64,000 bases of DNA from Schizochytrium sp. TIO01. Its lineage: Eukaryota; Sar; Bigyra; Thraustochytrida; Thraustochytriidae. The DNA lies in the NCBI GenBank assembly GCA_004764695.1, contig SMSO01000032.1, forward strand, positions 3,578,983 to 3,642,982, read 5' to 3'. Shown in pieces: positions 54,245-64,000 of the stretch (the first letter of the stretch is position 1; each line of letters starts with the position of its first letter). The translations under genes and the position numbers were made by a program. The notes beneath the pieces are model-generated. The model was not told the origin of the DNA. It did not search any database and was given only the letters and a program-made list of their open reading frames with translations.

Positions 54245-54594
54245 TTCTCCACACCTGATCTCGATATTTGTCCACCGGAATTTCTCTAATGCAGAGCCCA
54301 CTCACTCGCCCAAGATGTACTTCAGCCCTATCTATCTTTTTTGTCTCTCCCAAGTTAAGTCCACGCTGATTCTATATTAACTTTTTCGCAGATCAATTCG
54401 AGCAAAGGATATACCAAGAACTTCTTCGTTTTGGAATCGTCTCAGAATACGCCAAAAGAACTATGCCAGTATCAAAAAAAAAATGACACCAAAGGCTTCA
54501 GTCTTGTCCGTTTCAAGCTAATTTTGTCTCTCTGAAAGCTCAACGTCCCACGACGCCCTACAAATTGTCGTTGTTCCTTGCCTTCTTATACAAC

Positions 54595-54894
54595 ATGCAC
54601 GGAGCTGCTGCTTCACTCTGGCAAACTACGGCAGCTGTAAAAAAGCTCGGTCTGGGGGTAGAGATGTCGGGTCCAAGGCGCAAAATGTTGAGGATCTCGC
54701 AGCGCAAGTGGACCCACGGGGGTAATCCTCGCTTCCGCGTGGTCCAGGGACCGTTTTATTTCACGGCGGCGCTCCGAAGTGCCGATCGCGAACCGTGGAG
54801 CGCGCAACGCTCCTCTCCGCTCCACTTTGCCTCCTGGGCTCGAGGGACCCAAGTTTCGACCATGTCAACGGACGGCGGGTCGGTAAAACTATGA
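54595..54894 (+). CDS. Small hypothetical protein
   Basis: A 99-residue ATG frame divergent from the KATNIP gene (starts 351 bases apart). It is richer in GC than the sequence on either side, which is coding-like in this window. The translation is basic with Arg, Ser and Trp (for example RISQRKWTHGG) and no domain I recognise. The N-terminus (HGAAASLWQTTAAVKKLG) could be a mitochondrial targeting peptide. Support is composition and an intact start only. Confidence 0.35.
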   Translation: MHGAAASLWQTTAAVKKLGLGVEMSGPRRKMLRISQRKWTHGGNPRFRVVQGPFYFTAALRSADREPWSAQRSSPLHFASWARGTQVSTMSTDGGSVKL

Positions 54895-55988
54895 GGTGTA
54901 TTTACAAGTTATACACACAAATTCAATATGAATTATCTATGTGAGTGTGGTGATTCATTGCATCATAACTCCTACTATATACTCATTTAAATTCCCCGGG
55001 GTACAGATAGCAAGTTTGTACGGGTTATGGAAGAAATGGTGAGGGTAGTTACCCTATAAGATGAGCAATGCACTTCATAAGAGGTGCAGAATATACCCCC
55101 TGGGGAGTTCCAGAAATGCCCGAGTGATGGGAGCTTTCGTGCCAGCACATGAATATAACAACATCGAATCAACATCAATCTCGGAACTAGTTTCATTCAG
55201 CCTCGTCGAGCTCTCAAGCCAGGGAGCTAGCGTAAGAACTTGAACCCAAATAGGTTCGTAACTGGAAGAAAGGAACTAAAGTTCTTGACTGCAGAGACGA
55301 GCTTCTTTTGTCGACGGACTTTGATTCAATACAAGAAAACGAGGTTAGTACTAAATTAAAAATGTTTTCTGCCTGAGCCTCGCGTCTTCTGTAAGCATAG
55401 CAGTCAATCTCTTTACCAATAGTTATGATGACGAAACTCCATCATCCGGGTCTTTTCAGCGGAGCTTCTTGCGCCTAACGTGATCTCATTCTTACCCGTC
55501 GGACCTGTTTCCACATTTGTTTATTGCCTCCAGGTTTCAAGCCATTTCCGCAGACTTTTATGATGATGGAATCACACTTAACACGCGGCATTTGCTCTAT
55601 AGTAGCTCTACTACTGATTGAAGGGTCATTCACCCAACAAGTATACTATAGCCTCTATAACTCACTTTGTCTCCTCTGTCCCCTATAATGACGCAGCTAC
55701 CGGTGATTAAAAAACTGAACGCAATTCAACCCAAGGAAACCTATAGCCCACAAGGTATTACTTCTCGATGGGATATCGTGGTCAGCGACAGAAGCTTTCG
55801 TGCCCTCAATATTTATGTCAGCAGTTTTCTGCAGAGTCTCTGCACTCTGGTTTCATGTCACTGGCACTTTACTTTGACAGTCTGTTGTGGACTAGGTAGT
55901 AAGACCATTTTGATTAAAGTGGGAGTGCGATGTAATCCTTCGCAAACTTGCGAACGAGGCTGAGGCAGGCAAACCCGCAAAAGGCGTC
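54895..55988. other. Intergenic, no supported gene
   Basis: AT-rich sequence before the ADCK2-like gene. A plus frame at 55667-55963 has no protein character. The last 100 bases are likely the promoter and leader of the kinase gene. Confidence 0.45.
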
Positions 55989-57758
55989 ATGCTGTCTCGA
56001 GCAGCGGCGCAGACGCTGCTTGGCAAGGCTTCTTGGCCGCTTCATACCTGCTCGCATCTACGTCGCGGCCTTTCAACAGCCTCTACTTCTATTCAAGGCG
56101 GTCATGGCAGGCAGGGTGGCGTCTTGGCGCGATCATGGCGCCCGGTGCTAGCCACCCTGGGGCTTGGCGGCACTAGCGTTGGACTCGGCGGCGCATACTA
56201 CTTTCGTTCTGATATTTCCGAGTACCTTTCCATTGCTCGTCGCCGTGACCCTCTTCAGGAGTCTTCTGAGCGTCGCGAGATGCGCCAAGAGCTAGAGCGT
56301 CGTGTTCAGGAAGGTGCTGCGGCTCGTCTCGCTCACGAGAACCGGGAGGTCTCCACATTCAGACGCTGGGTAGACTTTGTGCTGGACCGAATTCGGGTGG
56401 CTTTGCGAGCTCTTCAGCTACTCGCAATCTTCTCACCCTGCATCATCTCAGTTCCGGCATGGATCTTGCTACCGGAATCATGGACCTCGCGGAGACCCGA
56501 TTGGTGGCTAGAGCTTCTAGTGCAAGCACTACAAAATGGAGGTCCCACCTTTATCAAACTTGGACAGTGGGCGTCTACAAGAGCAGATCTTTTTGGGCCA
56601 CGGTTGCGGCGTAATTTGAGAGTGCTTCACGATAACGTTGGGCTTGAGCCACTGCATGTAACTAGGAGAACCCTGAGAGAGGCTGGTTTCAAGGACGACT
56701 TCATTGTGGAGCTTTCAGATAAACCCATAGGTTCTGGATGCATTGCACAAGTACACAGGGCAAAGATTGCTACATCAGACAAACCTGTGGCGGTGAAGAT
56801 TCAGCGCAGGAATGTGAGACGACTGATTGAGAATGACCTTGCACTGATGAGGGCAGCAGTGACGCTGGTAAACTTTGTACTGCCGCGAAACATATCAAAG
56901 GTCATTGGATTGCGAGAATCGAGCGAACTATTTGCAGAGTTCATGCTCGTTCAGATGGATTTCAATCAGGAGGGCCTAAACCTCATGCATTTCCAAGATA
57001 ACTTTGTTGAGACCAAGCTGCCCGTACACTTCCCACAACCTGTCGCAGTTGCCCTCAACGGTACTGTATTAGTAGAAACCTTCGAGACTGGAACAACTCT
57101 TTCTAAGCTTCTTGAAGGAGAGGGTGGCATTGAAGCGATTGATGCCTCGACTCGCCGCCGCATAGGTGCCGTCGGTGTTAAGTCGTTTTTGAAAATGGTC
57201 TTGCTGGATAATTTCTGTCACTCTGACCTCCACCCGGGCAACATCCTTGTCCGCTTTCAAGCTAACATGGATCTCGAAAGCATTTCTTTCATTGACGGTG
57301 GGCTCACAACCACCCTTTCGGAAAAAAACCGTATCAATTTTGTCGACCTCTTCGCGGCTGTGGCAACCGGTAACGGACGCCTTGCAGGAGAGCTAATGGT
57401 CGCCCGAGCAGATCAAGACCGCATTCGTCTGGCTAAAGATCCGAAGGCTTTCATAGAAGGGATTGAAAGAGTCGTTTCTCAGGTGCAAATGGATTCATTC
57501 CGTCTTGATAAGGTTCAAATTGGCAGTGTGCTAGAGCAAGTGCTAGGTCTCGTACGCTCACACCAGGTTCCTATTGACCCTTCATTCACAAACTTGATCC
57601 TCAGTATCATCGTCCTCGAAGGTATTGGGCGCACTCTCGACCCTACGCTAGACATTTTTAAGGAAAGCCTCCCCATTCTTGCCAAGGTAGATCGCGAAAT
57701 GAAGGTAGAAGCCCTCCGGGCATTACGTGATTCTACAAAACATAAAATATCTTTGTGA
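55989..57758 (+). CDS. ADCK2-type UbiB atypical kinase
   Basis: A 589-residue ABC1/ADCK/UbiB family protein. The family supports coenzyme Q biosynthesis or lipid metabolism in mitochondria, as ATPases or atypical kinases. The N-terminus (about 1-34: Arg, Ser, Ala, no acids) is a probable mitochondrial presequence, followed by a hydrophobic segment at about 53-72. Kinase landmarks: the family-specific KLGQ (190-193) within GPTFIKLGQWASTRADLF, the nucleotide loop PIGSGCIAQVH (246-256), the VAVK lysine K270, the acidic residue E328 in the MDFNQEGLN segment, the catalytic loop HSDLHPGN (411-418) and a metal motif FIDGG (434-438) where protein kinases have DFG. The LGQWASTR block and the loop without the alanine-rich run of ADCK3/COQ8 point to the ADCK2 subgroup. 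Confidence 0.88.
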   Translation: MLSRAAAQTLLGKASWPLHTCSHLRRGLSTASTSIQGGHGRQGGVLARSWRPVLATLGLGGTSVGLGGAYYFRSDISEYLSIARRRDPLQESSERREMRQELERRVQEGAAARLAHENREVSTFRRWVDFVLDRIRVALRALQLLAIFSPCIISVPAWILLPESWTSRRPDWWLELLVQALQNGGPTFIKLGQWASTRADLFGPRLRRNLRVLHDNVGLEPLHVTRRTLREAGFKDDFIVELSDKPIGSGCIAQVHRAKIATSDKPVAVKIQRRNVRRLIENDLALMRAAVTLVNFVLPRNISKVIGLRESSELFAEFMLVQMDFNQEGLNLMHFQDNFVETKLPVHFPQPVAVALNGTVLVETFETGTTLSKLLEGEGGIEAIDASTRRRIGAVGVKSFLKMVLLDNFCHSDLHPGNILVRFQANMDLESISFIDGGLTTTLSEKNRINFVDLFAAVATGNGRLAGELMVARADQDRIRLAKDPKAFIEGIERVVSQVQMDSFRLDKVQIGSVLEQVLGLVRSHQVPIDPSFTNLILSIIVLEGIGRTLDPTLDIFKESLPILAKVDREMKVEALRALRDSTKHKISL

Positions 57759-58291
57759 ATAGTTTTTTGTCGTTGTTAATGTTTGCTTCGTTGTTCGAAA
57801 TATAAATCGAATTCTCTTTGAGACTGATAAAATCGTAACAATGCAACAAGTACTGTTGACACTCAACATTGCTACATTTACTTTGAATAACTCGCGTCGA
57901 ATGTATCATTAGTATCAGTGCTATTGACCTCTCGTTGAAGTCTGTGTATGCCTTATGGCGATTTATATTCATTTTTATTTACTTTATATATGTCCAAGAT
58001 AAGATAGTCATACACTGTTGCTTCTGCTACTAGTTTTTTTTTGTTTTTTTGTTTTCTCTGTACAGCATCAATTTCTATATAGAGTCAGTCATCAAGTGGT
58101 TTATAGTGATGGCCATAATTGTCGACGGATATATTTGTTTCCCTTTATTGATGTACATCATTTCGACAATCTAAATGTTAATTTGAATTTTGCCTAAAGC
58201 CAAAACAAACAAGTACATGCCACTTTCGAATGTACTGAAACGATAAATTTTTCAGTACATTGAGAATCAAAATGAAATCGATCTTTAAGTT

Positions 58292-58491
58292 TTATTTTGG
58301 TGCAAGTTTCTGGAGTAACTTATTACGTTCTTCTTCATGTTCCTTTTTCCGCTTAGACATATGCAAAGATAGATTAACGGCCGTCTGCAGGCTGCTATTT
58401 GCTAAGTTTTCAACACTTTCGTAGATTTTATCCACTTGTTCGGGAACTTTTCTTTTACTTCTCGTATTTGCTTTAAGGACGAAAGTTTTCG
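58292..58491 (-). other. Possible 3'-terminal exon
   Basis: A minus-strand frame, bounded upstream by an ATTTAG acceptor-like site at about 58492 and ending in TAA at 58292-58294. It translates into a helical charged peptide (KVPEQVDKIYESVENL, then HEEERNKLLQKLAPK). There is no start codon in the frame except one near the end. It looks like a coiled-coil C-terminus of a spliced gene, but no upstream exon could be joined with confidence. Confidence 0.25.
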
Positions 58492-58573
58492 CTAAATTTC
58501 AAGTCGTTGACGCAAAGGTTGCTAAGAATACTAGAGATAAGCAACATCGAAAGCATGTTGGCATTTTAGTACG

Positions 58574-58798
58574 TTGCGCCCAAGCTATTATTTCAGAAAG
58601 GTGAACTACTCATTCACAGTGCATCTGAAACGAAAATTTGATTGTAAAGAAGAAACAATCAAGACGATTTTGAAGTCTATTGCAAGAGCCCACATGGCTA
58701 AAGTGATCGTTCATTGGGTGCCACAAAATGATGAAGCCTATGTTGGCTATACTCCCACGGGTCGTAAAAAACCGTTTTTAATGGTAAAACCAGTCTAA
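58574..58798 (+). other. Possible 3'-terminal exon
   Basis: A plus-strand frame of about 74 codons ending in TAA at 58796-58798, with no ATG at its beginning. It follows a TATTTCAG acceptor-like site ending at 58595. The translation has protein-like spacing (HLKRKFDCKEETIKTILKSI, then VIVHWVP and YVGYTPTGRKKPFLM). An upstream plus frame across about 58440-58600 could be a preceding exon. The family is not recognised. Confidence 0.25.
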
Positions 58799-59869
58799 AA
58801 TCAATAGTAACAGAATGTTCATTAACATAGTTATCTTTGGTTCTATTGGAGATAAATCTTTCCTGTACTAAGCTAGAACCTACTTATAGGAAATAACAGA
58901 ATTATAAAGAAGAATCAATCTTAAGCTATTCGAAACATCCAACTCTGCTTATATTGTGTTTTCCATTGATTTTTATTGAGGCGTGTGATTGACCACCTTG
59001 AGATTTTATAGGCCAACTCAAATGTACGGGTTTAGAACCTAGTTACAGAATTTTGCAATTAGCAACCAATGTGTAGAAGTAGAAGCAAAGAGCACATTCC
59101 CAGACTATATCAACTCGCATCGCGATGATCCATAGCCACACAATGTGATGATTCAAATCACCTATCTCAGCAAAATACTTCGGGACTTCTTACTGAGAAC
59201 AAGAGATTCGAAGATCAATCAATTTTATACACTGCTCTTGTTCCCTTCCTGTCGGCACATGCCAGGCACCAGTCTCCTTGATAATCTGCCTCGATCACTG
59301 GGTAGTAGGTAGGTAGTACTATGTAGCTACAAGCATCTTTTGGTTTGGATGCATCGTTCCTAGATACTTCGCCTTTCTTCCAAATCTCATTTGCAAAAGT
59401 CTCATCCCCATGTCGCCCCTTCAATTTCTTGGGACTTTCAAAGTCGAAAAAGATAGTCGCGCGCTGAAAACGAAATGAGTCGATGATGGAATCATCGTTC
59501 GCATGACGATGATGATAATATCTAGGAGGTACCTACGTACCTACTGCCCTATCAAATCTTATTTCTTGGGTTAGGGGTAAACTTATCACTTAAGAAAGAA
59601 ATAGGCATGGTTTCTGTTCATGAGCTAGGCAATATCTAAATTCCGGTATTTCTCTTTTTCTTTAAAGGTTCCTATAGTCACTCTTCGTCTTGGTTTTGGT
59701 CTTCGTTTTCATCGAGGAACTTGCGTAATTCCTTGGTCTCAGAAATTCTTTGTATTGTCAGCAAGTGAGTAAGTAATTTCTACTTGCTACTACTAGTAAA
59801 CGCAGGGCACACCAGGTACTTTGTGCGCTTTTTAGACACAGCAATCCGCTTTCAAGCTCTTTTGTCGCA

Positions 59870-61066
59870 ATGTCGTCGCGCATTTTGAGTTCAACGGCGA
59901 GCCGCCTGGCTATGACGGTGACCCTTGTTGCTGCCGTTGCCTTTGTCGCTGTTCGTCACGGTGTTTTTTCGAATGGGGCTGAGCAGATTGATGAGGAAGA
60001 GGCGCAGTGGCTGGCTCATGTGGCACAGGTCCGTGCCAAGAAGAAGGCCGCACGTCGCGCTCTCGAGAGCGAGAAGCCTGAAGATCAAGACGGAGCTGGA
60101 GGTGACGACGGTCGCCCTGTGGATGAATCCAAGGTTGCTCGCAAGATCTCAAAGATCTTCATTTACCCTGTCAAGAGTCTGCGCGGAATCGAGGTTAAAG
60201 AGGCCATAATCGAAGAGCGCGGATTCCGTCATGACCGTCGTTGGATGGTTGTAGATGATGATGGTACATTCTTGTCTCAACGTAGATTCCCGAGGATGTC
60301 TTTGATTTCCGCCAAGGTTCTGGAGCAGGATGACCAAGGCAATGCTAAGGTCCTTGAATTGGACTGCGATGACATGCCTTTTGCTCTCGAGGTTCCCGTA
60401 CTCGAATCCTCTGAGAACCTTTTCCATAGTACTGTGCGTGTGTGGGACGATCACGTTGCTGGGGCTTATGACCAGGGTGACAATGCTGCTCGGTGGCTTA
60501 AGCATGCGATGCGCACGCGCCGTAATGTACGGTTGGTGTACATGGGTCCTGGATGCGATCGCCCGGTGTCTGAGAAGTATTCTGTGACTAAGTCTGATGT
60601 GACTAGCTTTGCCGACGGCTTTCCTTATCTTGTTATCTCACAAGCCTCTTTGAATGATCTTAACACACGAATGGACAAGGCGCTGAACTTTGATCGTTTC
60701 CGTCCTAACTTTGTTATCACTGGAGCGACCCCGTATCAAGAGGATGAGATGAAGTTAATTGATGTGGAGGATGGCAAGGCTCAATTCCATTTTGTTAAGC
60801 CATGCGCCCGCTGTAAGATGACAACGATTGACCAGAGTCTCGGCGTTGCACCCAAGTCGCTCAATGTTCCGCCATTGTCCACTTTGGCGACCTTTCGTAA
60901 GGAAGGAGATGATGTTTTTATGGGCATGAACTTGATTGCCTCATCAGAGAGCTCAGGAAAGGTTCTTCGAGTTGGAGATTCCTACCGTGTCATTGAGGAT
61001 CTTCAGGTGGAGAGTAAATCTGAGACATCTCAGTCTGCGGACGAGGATGTTGTCGCAAAGGAGTGA
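59870..61066 (+). CDS. MOSC-domain protein, mARC-like
   Basis: A 398-residue protein of the mitochondrial amidoxime-reducing component (mARC) type. These enzymes carry a molybdenum cofactor and reduce N-hydroxylated compounds using electrons from cytochrome b5. The N-terminus has a short basic start and one membrane segment (about 14-32), matching the outer-membrane anchor of mARC, followed by an acidic and charged linker. The MOSC N-terminal domain is at about 93-180: ISKIFIYPVKSLRGIEV, then RGFRHDRRWMVVD. The MOSC domain is at about 240-375, with FRPNFVITG and KPCARCKMTTIDQ; C315 in this last motif is the expected molybdenum ligand. The C-terminal 25 residues are an acidic Ser/Glu tail. Start choice is clear: ATG with CGCA before it and no upstream in-frame ATG. 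Confidence 0.88.
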   Translation: MSSRILSSTASRLAMTVTLVAAVAFVAVRHGVFSNGAEQIDEEEAQWLAHVAQVRAKKKAARRALESEKPEDQDGAGGDDGRPVDESKVARKISKIFIYPVKSLRGIEVKEAIIEERGFRHDRRWMVVDDDGTFLSQRRFPRMSLISAKVLEQDDQGNAKVLELDCDDMPFALEVPVLESSENLFHSTVRVWDDHVAGAYDQGDNAARWLKHAMRTRRNVRLVYMGPGCDRPVSEKYSVTKSDVTSFADGFPYLVISQASLNDLNTRMDKALNFDRFRPNFVITGATPYQEDEMKLIDVEDGKAQFHFVKPCARCKMTTIDQSLGVAPKSLNVPPLSTLATFRKEGDDVFMGMNLIASSESSGKVLRVGDSYRVIEDLQVESKSETSQSADEDVVAKE

Positions 61067-61670
61067 ATGTTCGAAAAAATCTCTAAATAAACATGTCTAG
61101 TTGCAGTCCTGGACACTCCAGATAAAACAATCAGTAACTATGATATTGTGAAATCTCAACCCTACCGTGTGCCAAGAGTTCGATTATCTTGCTTAACTAT
61201 GTGCTACACGTTGTTGTCTTCTGTGCCACCGCTTGTGTTCGTTTGTGCGCGAAAAGGGTACTTTGAAACGGCTTTCATAAGCAACTAGTAAACAGAGTGG
61301 AAAAGTAATTAGGAGAGTAAAGCATGTTTGGTTTTATGTTTGCTTTGGGTGTTTTGTAAAAAAAAATGTAAAGCTGTAGAGGGGAGCGAAGGGACTAGTT
61401 GTGGTCGTGAGTGGTTTTGTTTTTGTAGGGTTGTATTTAAGGTTTTGTTGTTGTCTGGGAAGCGGCTGGAAGCGCACTGCTATTAGCCTAGCCTAGCCTA
61501 GCCTAGCCTAGAAAAGTGGGTTCAATCGATCAATAACGAGGTTGGCCACATAGGCGATGCGCTGATCAAGCCTTAAAGTAGTTATAGGTCGGTGTTGACG
61601 ACCTCGCAGATGCTATTGTAAATTTTGTTGCTGCTGCTGTTGTTGTTGTTGTGTGAAAAGACAAATGAAT
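61067..61670. other. Convergent 3' intergenic with (GCCTA)5
   Basis: This lies between the MOSC gene (+) and PDH E2 (-). It has a T/G-rich stretch and a (GCCTA)5 array at 61486-61510. A short GTT/GCT-rich run precedes the PDH E2 stop at about 61627-61652. No gene. Confidence 0.5.
61486..61510. repeat. (GCCTA)5 microsatellite
   Basis: Five perfect pentamer units 3' of the PDH E2 gene. The unit resembles some telomeric repeats, but five units in a gene-dense interior region do not suggest a telomere. Confidence 0.9.
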
Positions 61671-63143
61671 TTAGAGCAGCATGTTGACGGGGGACTCCAA
61701 GAGGTTCTTGAAGTGCTGGAGCCACTGGGCACCGACGGCTCCGTCGACGACGCGGTGGTCGCTGGAGAGGGTGACGGTCATGGTGGGTACAATGCGGACG
61801 GGAGGTCCCTGGCTGAGGTCAGCCGCAACATTGCCAGCAACAGGCACAGCGCGGCGAGTGATAGCGCCGACACCAAGGCTGGATCCCTGAGGGGAGCGCA
61901 CGATGGGAGTGTAGGTCTTAATGCCGTAGGCGCCCATGTTGGAGATAGTGAAGGTTCCCACGCCAAGGTCAATCTCTGCATCATCTTCATCAGACACAAA
62001 AGAGCGCATCTCTGCTGAAATGGCAGCAAGACCCTTGCGGTCGGCGTTGCGAATGACCGGCATAAGGACACCGTCCTCGGGGGACACGAGAGCAGCAACG
62101 TTGATGTCGCAGTTACGGTACTGACGGATGAAGGTCTTGCCCCAGCTGGAGTTGACGTCAGGAACTGCCTTCATGGCAAGTGCGGCAGCGCGGACCACAA
62201 AGTCGTTGACGGCAACCTGCTCCTTCTCAGGAAGCTTGGCGTTGAGCTGCTCGCGAATCTTGAGGAGCTCGCTCACGTCGACCTCGCAGTTCAAGTAGTA
62301 GTGGGGGATCTCAAACTTGGAAGCCTCGTACTGCGCAGCCAAAGTCTGAGCATCAGCTGCCACAGGCTTGTCGAAGTAGTCTCCAGAGGCAGATGCCACG
62401 ACGGTCTCGGTGGCAGGCTCCTCAACAGACTCAGAGGCACTCTCGCCAGCGCTCTGGGCCTGGGGTGACGCCAAGTAGGCCTCAACATCGGCCTTCACGA
62501 TACGACCATTGGGACCACTGCCCTTGGGAAGAGCATAAAGGTCAACGCCGTTCTCAGCCAACATCTTGCGAGCGAGGGGGCTGGCGAACACACGGTCTCC
62601 GGATGCAGAGGAGGATTCCACAGGTTTCTTAGTTTCCACGGGCTTCTCAGCTTGGACAGGGGCAGCGGGGGGTGCAGGGGCGGACTCCTGAGCGGGTTCG
62701 GGGGCTGCCGAAGAGCTCGAAGAGGCTCCAGAGGAGACGTCCTGAAGAGTGACATTAGCAAAAGCAGCGACGTCAGCCTTATCTTCAACGAGAACTCCGA
62801 TAACCTCGCCGACGGGCTGGGGAGGGCCTCCGGCTTGAACAAGAATCTTGGCAAGGTAACCGTCGTCCTGGACCTCGAAGTCCACGGTGGCCTTGTCGGT
62901 CTCGATCTCGCAGACGGGCTGGCCGGCCTCAACGAAGTCGCCCTCGTTCTTGAGCCAGTTGGCGATGACACCCTCGCTCATGGTCGGCGAGAGTGCGGGA
63001 AGCGTGAGCTTGGTGTGGCTCGGGAGAGCGGCAAATCCGCGGACTCCAAGCGAGGATCCCGGGAGACGGGACTGGCGGAGTGCGATGCTGCCGGCGGCGC
63101 GGAGGCCCATCGAGGAGCGCGCCATCATCATGGCGAGCGTCAT
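61671..63143 (-). CDS. Pyruvate dehydrogenase E2 (dihydrolipoamide acetyltransferase)
   Basis: A 490-residue protein from the ATG at 63143. The frame is open 83 codons further upstream, but that part is a low-complexity leader. E2 forms the core of the mitochondrial pyruvate dehydrogenase complex and transfers acetyl groups from lipoyl-lysine to CoA. The first 40 residues are a typical mitochondrial presequence (Arg, Ser, Ala). One lipoyl domain is at about 44-119, with the lipoyl lysine K84 in ETDKATVDF and the LSPTMSEG motif at 51-58. An Ala/Pro/Ser-rich hinge follows, then the E1/E3-binding domain (about 184-225, ASPLARKMLAENGVDL, PNGRIVKADVEAYL). The acyltransferase domain is at 265-490, with SNMGAYGIK (401-409) and the catalytic DHRVVDG (462-468, H463). 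A single lipoyl domain is common in protists and fungi. Confidence 0.95.
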   Translation of the reverse strand: MTLAMMMARSSMGLRAAGSIALRQSRLPGSSLGVRGFAALPSHTKLTLPALSPTMSEGVIANWLKNEGDFVEAGQPVCEIETDKATVDFEVQDDGYLAKILVQAGGPPQPVGEVIGVLVEDKADVAAFANVTLQDVSSGASSSSSAAPEPAQESAPAPPAAPVQAEKPVETKKPVESSSASGDRVFASPLARKMLAENGVDLYALPKGSGPNGRIVKADVEAYLASPQAQSAGESASESVEEPATETVVASASGDYFDKPVAADAQTLAAQYEASKFEIPHYYLNCEVDVSELLKIREQLNAKLPEKEQVAVNDFVVRAAALAMKAVPDVNSSWGKTFIRQYRNCDINVAALVSPEDGVLMPVIRNADRKGLAAISAEMRSFVSDEDDAEIDLGVGTFTISNMGAYGIKTYTPIVRSPQGSSLGVGAITRRAVPVAGNVAADLSQGPPVRIVPTMTVTLSSDHRVVDGAVGAQWLQHFKNLLESPVNMLL

Positions 63144-64000
63144 GGTCGCTGTTTGTGGATGCGCGAGAACGAACGCGAGTTGGCACGCACGGGGTAGCGG
63201 AACCGAAGAGGCGGCTCGGAGGTAACGCGAGAGAGAGAGAGAGAGAGAGAGAGAGGAGCCGCAAAGACGCCGCGCCGACGACCTTCGCAGAGCTGACTGT
63301 TGATGGACTGATCGATCGATCCATCGATGATCCTTCAGCCTTTCTTCCTTCCTCTTTCCATCATTCAAATTCATTCGAATTCCAAAATTCAAATTCTTCT
63401 TTCATTTTCTATAACAATGATGATCTGATCACCTTCATTTTTTAAAATTAAAATAATTACTATACTAAATAACCAGATACTCTTACCGCAGCGACTATTT
63501 AGTACTAATCATCGCAGAATGAATGATACATCAACATTATATATATTTTTTTAATTCATTTTTTAATTCATTTTTTAAAATAAAATTTTAAAATTGATTT
63601 TTCTTTTAACATTCAAGAAAAGAAGGAAGAGGATAGAGGTCACTTTTCCTCTCACTTCTCTGCAAAAGCTTTTCTTTTTCCCTCACTTTCTTTAATTCTT
63701 CGAAGGGAATGTTTATTCCAAATAGATTTGAAGGTTCCTCCGCCGCCTCAATACACATACATAGAACCCACTGCTACTGATAAGTAGGTATGTAAGTAAG
63801 TACATTCTGCGGTGCGGTTCTTCTGTCTAAAACAGATCAAAAACTCCTTTTCCTCCATAACTTTTTTCATCTCATGAGGGATAAAACAGTGAGAGAAACT
63901 GATGAAGAAGAACAAGAAGAACAATAACAAGAACGAGAAGATGGAGCGAGCGATCTCGCTTTTTCGAGATGGTCTGCAATCTTTCCCGCTTTGCAACAGC
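63144..64000. other. Upstream region of PDH E2, then AT-rich sequence
   Basis: The first 250 bases hold the 5' leader of PDH E2, with a (GA)n/(CT)n run at 63229-63255. AT-rich sequence follows (63.45-63.6 kb). No convincing gene is visible to the end of the window. The frame at 63748-63996 (-) is low-complexity. Confidence 0.45.
63229..63255. repeat. (GA)n/(CT)n microsatellite in PDH E2 leader
   Basis: About 13 GA units on the plus strand, CT on the coding strand, roughly 90 bases before the PDH E2 ATG. Pyrimidine-rich leaders are common in highly expressed eukaryotic genes, but a regulatory role here is inference. Confidence 0.85.

Larger units (their letters stand above)
57759..59869. other. 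AT-rich intergenic with possible spliced exons
   Basis: Two coding-like pieces with no start codon are listed separately (58292-58491 minus, 58574-58798 plus). The rest has short frames only. TACCTAC/GTAGGTA sequences occur at 59307-59325 and 59526-59543. The last 300 bases probably hold the promoter of the MOSC gene. Confidence 0.4.

Noticed and set aside
61486-61510. (GCCTA)5 as a telomeric repeat
   Set aside because: Only five units, interior position and flanked by housekeeping genes.
63144-63392. In-frame upstream extension of the PDH E2 gene
   Set aside because: It would place low-complexity Ser-Leu repeats from the CT run ahead of a good mitochondrial presequence that begins at the ATG at 63143, so the downstream start is preferred.
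1-64000. tRNA, rRNA, snRNA genes, CRISPR arrays and transposase genes
   Set aside because: I scanned for tRNA T-loop patterns, U6-like cores, regular repeat-spacer arrays and transposase or reverse-transcriptase motifs and saw none that held up. A covariance-model search would be needed to exclude divergent RNAs.

Overview
The window is nuclear DNA of a unicellular eukaryote. About a dozen convincing protein genes are almost all single uninterrupted reading frames. They are separated by long, AT-rich, microsatellite-rich intergenic stretches, with no operons, rRNA or plasmid signatures. Several products point to a mitochondriate protist with a flagellum: a KATNIP-type basal-body protein, a PG-rich microtubule-associated protein, a pyruvate dehydrogenase E2 and an ADCK2-type kinase. 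A flagellated stramenopile such as a labyrinthulomycete (thraustochytrid) would fit, but this is inference from gene content and architecture, not a sequence match.

Layout. 1.4-2.8 kb: a bZIP factor with a C-terminal membrane segment. 5.4-6.1 kb: a two-pass membrane protein. 6.9-7.6 kb (-): a basic protein with a histone-fold-like tail. 8.5-9.2 kb (-): an unrecognised low-complexity protein. 10.9-12.3 kb (-): a single-pass type II membrane protein whose 3' end lies in a 65-bp tandem duplication. 12.3-23.9 kb: a gene-poor mosaic of AT-rich and GC-rich low-complexity blocks with long poly-A/T tracts and a 38-bp perfect palindrome. 23.9-27.4 kb: a head-to-head pair, RAD51B (-) and a membrane-anchored purple acid phosphatase (+). 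28.6-29.7 kb (-): a PH-domain protein. 34-37 kb: a large membrane-anchored protein joining thioredoxin-like domains to a JmjC oxygenase. 41.4-42.8 kb: two convergent 41-42 aa Cys-rich mini-proteins that are paralogues. 48.4-54.2 kb: an EF-hand protein, a PG-rich protein and a KATNIP homologue. 54.6-63.1 kb: a small unknown protein, an ADCK2-like kinase, a mARC-like MOSC protein and PDH E2.

Functionally the genes are unrelated housekeeping and regulatory genes. The only hints of functional neighbourhood are the two flagellum-linked genes at 49.8-54.2 kb and a run of mitochondrial or mitochondrion-associated proteins at 56-63 kb. The most unusual items are the thioredoxin-JmjC fusion, the paired mini-proteins, the membrane-tethered bZIP with a candidate site-1-protease motif, and the duplicated gene terminus. 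Several 70-110 codon frames without a start codon (3.8, 22.5, 37.5 and 58.3-58.8 kb) may be exons of spliced genes or gene remnants; they could not be resolved by eye.
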